From: Methanosphaera sp.
GTDB taxonomy: Archaea; Methanobacteriota; Methanobacteria; Methanobacteriales; Methanobacteriaceae
DNA length: 9,252 nucleotides
Reading direction: 5' to 3'
Assembly: GCA_013330915.1 (NCBI GenBank)
Contig: DUHK01000169.1
Span: 1 to 9,252 of the forward strand
Under the pieces are notes generated by a model. That model was given only the letters and a program-made list of their open reading frames with translations, had not been told where the DNA came from and did no database searches. Each line of letters begins with the position of its first letter. Position 1 is the stretch's first letter. This document shows positions 6,701-9,252 of this stretch, piece by piece. A program made the position numbers and the translations under genes.

Positions 6701-6895
6701 CTATGATTGTTTGAATATTGCTTCATTAGGACAATTTAATAGACATAATCCACATTCAGTACAGTCTTCATCTATTACCTGTGGTCTATCATCCATTTCT
6801 TTCATTGCATTTAATGCACAAAGTTCAATACATAATCCGCCATCAGAACATACGCTTATACCGTTACATTTATTCGTATCAATAAATACCGACAT
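6701..6895 (-). CDS. Small ferredoxin with stretched first cluster motif (first of tandem pair)
   Basis: A 64-residue acidic protein. Its first motif is C10-x5-C16-x5-C22-x3-C26 (CNGISVCSDGGLCIELC). The standard bacterial-type second motif is C45-x2-C48-x2-C51-x3-C55-P (CTECGLCLLNCP). In ordinary 2x[4Fe-4S] ferredoxins the first three cysteines are two residues apart. Here each gap is five, with a glycine pair in the second. The start at 6895 has AAGTGAT only 3 bases upstream, a weak ribosome-binding site, but a TATA box lies suitably placed at 6931-6941. The gene is separated from the next ferredoxin by 13 bases. It follows nrpR after a strong terminator, so it is probably a separate transcript. 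The redox partner is unknown. Confidence 0.87.
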   Translation of the reverse strand: MSVFIDTNKCNGISVCSDGGLCIELCALNAMKEMDDRPQVIDEDCTECGLCLLNCPNEAIFKQS

Positions 6896-6930
6896 AGTAT
6901 CACTTCTGTTAAGTTGTTTAGCAAAGATAT

Positions 6931-6943
6931 ACCTATAAAAACC
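6931..6943 (-). promoter_or_regulatory. Probable TATA box and TFB element of the twin-ferredoxin operon
   Basis: The minus strand reads GGTTTTTATAGGT, a TATA-like box about 40 bases upstream of the ferredoxin ATG. It predicts a start site near 6911 and a leader of about 16 bases. Confidence 0.5.
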
Positions 6944-6959
6944 ATTCTTTAACTATCAA

Positions 6960-7006
6960 TAAGGTAAATAGGAATAGTCTACTATTAGATAATGGAATAT
7001 ACCTTA
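6960..7006. promoter_or_regulatory. Nested inverted repeats upstream of the ferredoxin promoter (possible operator)
   Basis: The outer arms are TAAGGTA (6960-6966) and TACCTTA (7000-7006), a perfect 7-bp inverted repeat. Inside lies AATAGT-CT-ACTATT (6973-6986), a 6-bp inverted repeat with a 2-base spacer. The two centres differ by about 3.5 bases. The element sits some 17-65 bases upstream of the predicted TATA box, where archaeal activators or repressors bind. It resembles a protein-binding site more than a terminator because no T tract follows on either strand. Function is inferred. Confidence 0.4.
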
Positions 7007-7145
7007 ATTATAGAGTAGTTTATATTAAAATATATTTAAAGTAATGGATTTTTAGGAATACTTAAAAATAATAATTATTTGATATATTATAATACAAAAA
7101 TGTATAATACAAATCATTAAAAACCATTTTATATGATAGAATATG

Positions 7146-7201
7146 AAAAAAAGATAAAAAGTATTCAGAACTTATTAAAAAGAAAAAAAAGAGGAAAAAA
7201 A
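7146..7201 (-). terminator. Multi-tract oligo-T terminator of nrpR
   Basis: On the minus strand the nrpR stop is followed within 75 bases by T7, T8, T5, T5 and T7 runs (opposite A runs at 7195-7201, 7183-7190, 7177-7181, 7156-7160 and 7146-7152). This is a strong archaeal-type terminator and argues against read-through into the ferredoxins. Confidence 0.7.
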
Positions 7202-7216
7202 CATTAAATGTTATGA

Positions 7217-8878
7217 TTACAGTTCCTCAAAAAAGCCATAATCAACTATTTTTTCTATGGATTTGACTTCAACATCTATGCCATTTTCCTTCATTGCAGC
7301 AATAGCATTTAATCCACCGGATACAACATAACCAAAGTGGTATTTTTCTATTTTTGCATTGTACATATATTCATTGGTTTGGCCAACACCCATTACTTCA
7401 AAACCAGAAACACTTAATTTATCAAGTATATCCTTTGTTGCATCACGGGAGACGTAAGGAATTGAGTGAACACTTGCCAACAGTTTGCCTGAATTTTCCA
7501 GACATCCCATTACATTGTGCATATTTTTGTTTATGAAAATTTCGTGAGGATCAACTGATGACCCCTTATATGAAACCAGTTCTATGAATCGTCTGTTATC
7601 ACCATAAATATCCAGCAATCCACTGAAAGTAGGTATACTGTTTATTCCATGATTGGTTAAGATACCATCTATTGTCAAACTACAAATGGTTGCTATTCCA
7701 ACTTTATCTCCCTCTTCAAAGAGTGCATATCTGTTTCCAACACAATATTCCGGTTTTTTGTTGAAAAAAATGTTTAAAACATCAAGTGCATCATCAACTT
7801 CTTTTTTGTCCACGTAGGATATGTTTGAAATTACATTACCCTTATTGTTTTCTATATCGAAATCAACATTGGAAATTAAATTATATATCCTGTTTAGTAT
7901 GAAGTAAACATTGTTTTCCGGTTTTTTAGTGCATGCTTTTAAGGGGCTGTTGCTAATGGGTGTTGCAGATTTCATTTTACTGTATTCTGCATAATTGTCT
8001 GCCAGTTTAATGTTTAAGTCATATCCACTTTCCTGAGCCGCACATAATGGGGCCACACCACCTATAATTACTATTCCAACCATGTCTTGAGGGACAGGAA
8101 TACCTAAAACAGATTTTCCTGATTCCCCCACATGTATTACACCTGTAATTCCAATTTTCGACAGTCTGTTTATGATTTTCAATGCTTCTTCCCTTTTTGA
8201 AGATGGAATTATTCTGAAGTTTGCAGGTATAACACCGGTTCCTTCATTTGCAACGTTTAAAACGGATGTACTGTCATGGCTTGAAAATGCTTCCAAAGGA
8301 GTTATTGAAGTTTTTTCATATGCAATCTGTTCGATGAAATTTATTGGAGTATAATCCTCCACCTTCAACAAACCTCCGTATAATGGTTGTGAAATTATAC
8401 CATTTTTTTGGAATATACCATCAAATGTTGTTCCACATACCGTTTCAATGTATTTGACATTGTTTTTCTCATAGAAGTTATATCTTTGACTTACTGATAG
8501 TCCTTCCTTAAAGAATTCGTTGATAATTTCTTCAGAATCCACCTCATTAATAGAAGATAAATTTACAATAACAGATCCTTGAGCAGTGTTATAGTCCAGG
8601 GATACGTTATACATTTTTTCCTGGAATCGGGAATATGTAAAATCCACCTGATCATAAATCAAACCCTTTTTTAATTCTTCCATTCCCTTATCTGTTATTC
8701 TTCTTCCTTTATAACCCATTTTTTCTGTGAATCCTTTTTCGTCCAGTATGTGCATATGATACCTGACGGCTCTTTCTCCAAGGGAATAACCTCTCTTAGC
8801 TAATTCTTCGGATATAACTTTTGCTCCCAAAGTATCGTTTTTGTTAGAAAGAATTCTTAGTATTTCCATCATTTTCAT
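7217..8878 (-). CDS. nrpR: NrpR, global nitrogen transcriptional repressor
   Basis: A 553-residue protein with an N-terminal winged helix and two tandem NrpR regulatory domains. Residues 1-75 hold the DNA-binding part: LGAKVISEELAKRGY, then GERAVRYHMHILDEKGF, with a GYKGRRITDKGMEEL wing. Domain one spans about 83-300 and has CGTTFDGIF, NEGTGVIPANFRIIP and VIIGGVAPLCAAQESG. Domain two spans about 320-553 and has the parallel TICSLTIDGIL, LLASVHSIPYVSRD and VVSGGLNAIAAMKENG. In Methanococcus NrpR represses glnA and nif genes and lets go on binding 2-oxoglutarate. Here both regulatory domains are in one chain, unlike the split NrpRI/NrpRII of Methanosarcina. The ATG at 8878 is preferred (AGGA 7 bases upstream). 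A TTG at 8917 would sit almost against the TATA box. It lies downstream of glnA on the same strand. Confidence 0.94.
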   Translation of the reverse strand: MKMMEILRILSNKNDTLGAKVISEELAKRGYSLGERAVRYHMHILDEKGFTEKMGYKGRRITDKGMEELKKGLIYDQVDFTYSRFQEKMYNVSLDYNTAQGSVIVNLSSINEVDSEEIINEFFKEGLSVSQRYNFYEKNNVKYIETVCGTTFDGIFQKNGIISQPLYGGLLKVEDYTPINFIEQIAYEKTSITPLEAFSSHDSTSVLNVANEGTGVIPANFRIIPSSKREEALKIINRLSKIGITGVIHVGESGKSVLGIPVPQDMVGIVIIGGVAPLCAAQESGYDLNIKLADNYAEYSKMKSATPISNSPLKACTKKPENNVYFILNRIYNLISNVDFDIENNKGNVISNISYVDKKEVDDALDVLNIFFNKKPEYCVGNRYALFEEGDKVGIATICSLTIDGILTNHGINSIPTFSGLLDIYGDNRRFIELVSYKGSSVDPHEIFINKNMHNVMGCLENSGKLLASVHSIPYVSRDATKDILDKLSVSGFEVMGVGQTNEYMYNAKIEKYHFGYVVSGGLNAIAAMKENGIDVEVKSIEKIVDYGFFEEL

Positions 8879-8919
8879 ATCGGTTTCCTGTTGAACTGTA
8901 ATAATATCAAACCCCAAAA

Positions 8920-8931
8920 AGTTATAAATAT
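8920..8931 (-). promoter_or_regulatory. Probable TATA box of nrpR
   Basis: The minus strand reads ATATTTATAACT. A start about 25 bases downstream (near 8900) gives a leader of about 20 bases with AGGA at 8886-8889 before the ATG at 8878. No GGTA-N6-TACC or GGAA-N6-TTCC operator is visible here, so autoregulation by NrpR is not supported. Confidence 0.5.
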
Positions 8932-8977
8932 TAATTGTTTCCCCCTATTATCAAAAGAGGTTGTTATAGCTGTGTTT

Positions 8978-8996
8978 AAAAAAAAAAGTTTAAAAA
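8978..8996 (-). terminator. Oligo-T terminator of glnA
   Basis: On the minus strand a T5 (8992-8996) and a T10 run (8978-8987) follow the glnA stop within 32 bases. Together with the nrpR TATA box this suggests glnA and nrpR are separate transcripts. Confidence 0.65.
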
Positions 8997-9008
8997 GAGA
9001 GTGAATGA

Positions 9009-9252
9009 TTATACGTTTAAGTATCGTTCACGTTCATAATCGAATACCTGGATTCTGTAATCATCCCATTCTTGACGTTTAATGTTGTAGAATTGATTAT
9101 ATACATAGTCACCTAATGCATTGATTACCACTTCGTCTTTTTCAAGAGAGTGATATGCTTCCCATAGACTTGTTGGTAATGTTTCTATACCTTTTTCTAA
9201 GAGTTCCTCAGGAGTATATGCAAATGCATTGAATTCTGTTGGTTCTCCAGGA
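9009..9252 (-). CDS. glnA: Glutamine synthetase, C-terminal part (5' end outside window)
   Basis: The visible 80 residues end in TAA at 9009-9011. They show features of the GlnA C-terminus: PTEFNAFAYTPEELLEKGI, then LPTSLWEAYHSLEKDEVV, followed by ALGDYVYNQFYNIKRQEWDDY and a tail ending ERERYLNV. The stretch 'LP.SL.EA...L..D.V....LG......F...K..EW..Y' is shared by type I glutamine synthetases. The enzyme makes glutamine from glutamate, ammonia and ATP in the cytoplasm. The catalytic core is outside the window and cannot be judged. glnA is a classic NrpR target in methanogens, which fits its position next to nrpR, but its promoter is not in this window. Confidence 0.93.
   Translation of the reverse strand, partial: PGEPTEFNAFAYTPEELLEKGIETLPTSLWEAYHSLEKDEVVINALGDYVYNQFYNIKRQEWDDYRIQVFDYERERYLNV

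Larger units (their letters stand above)
6896..7216. other. Intergenic region between nrpR and the ferredoxin pair
   Basis: This gap of 321 bases is very AT-rich. From the nrpR side it holds the T-tract terminator of nrpR (7146-7201). Next comes an 11-base direct repeat TATAATACAAA at 7088-7098 and 7103-7113, then the nested inverted repeats at 6960-7006 and the ferredoxin promoter. I see no coding region and no recognisable tRNA or structured RNA in it. Confidence 0.6.

Noticed and set aside
6688..6726. Extended start of the second ferredoxin at 6726
   Set aside because: It overlaps the upstream ferredoxin and destroys the exact match of cysteine positions between the two proteins. The inner ATG has its own AGGTG site.
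8879..9008. Classical NrpR operator upstream of nrpR
   Set aside because: No GGTA-N6-TACC or GGAA-N6-TTCC palindrome was found by eye in the glnA-nrpR gap.
1..9252. CRISPR arrays, insertion sequences, tRNA or rRNA genes
   Set aside because: No regularly spaced repeats, transposase-like frames, terminal repeats or cloverleaf-like segments were seen.

Overview
The window comes from a hydrogenotrophic-type methanogenic archaeon. It carries a formylmethanofuran dehydrogenase operon, the archaeal purine enzyme PurP, the archaeal nitrogen repressor NrpR, and the ends of a hexulose-phosphate isomerase and a glutamine synthetase. Low GC content, archaeal TATA boxes, oligo-T terminators and the protein types point to Methanobacteriaceae. 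Methanosphaera or Methanobrevibacter is the best guess at genus level. This is inferred from the sequence and no database comparison was made.

Layout. (1) Bases 3-176, plus strand: C-terminus of 6-phospho-3-hexuloisomerase, cut by the window edge. (2) Bases 192-5008, minus strand: one tightly packed operon read from right to left as fwdG-fwdD-fwdB-fwdA-fwdC and then an unrecognised 91-residue protein. Most junctions overlap by 1-10 bases or lie within a few bases. (3) Bases 5009-5289: a divergent promoter region. (4) Bases 5290-6381, plus strand: purP. (5) Bases 6499-6895, minus strand: two tandem small ferredoxins with identical, unusual cysteine spacing. (6) Bases 6896-7216: an AT-rich gap holding the nrpR terminator, the ferredoxin promoter and a nested inverted repeat. 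(7) Bases 7217-8878, minus strand: nrpR. (8) Bases 9009-9252, minus strand: 3' end of glnA, cut by the window edge.

How the genes work together. FwdA, B, C, D and G are core parts of the enzyme that fixes CO2 as formyl-methanofuran (or runs in reverse). FwdB and FwdD hold the Mo/W-pterin site, FwdA is the zinc amidohydrolase that formylates methanofuran, FwdC is a beta-helix scaffold, and FwdG carries electrons. The polyferredoxin subunit FwdF is not in this operon. On the right, glnA (ammonia assimilation) and nrpR (its likely 2-oxoglutarate-responsive repressor) form a nitrogen-control neighbourhood. The twin ferredoxins lie just downstream of nrpR but have their own promoter.

Most of the window is core methanogen metabolism. 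No clear undescribed system is visible. The parts least explained by known families are the 91-residue protein ending the fwd operon, the twin ferredoxins with a stretched first cluster motif, and the nested inverted repeat upstream of them.
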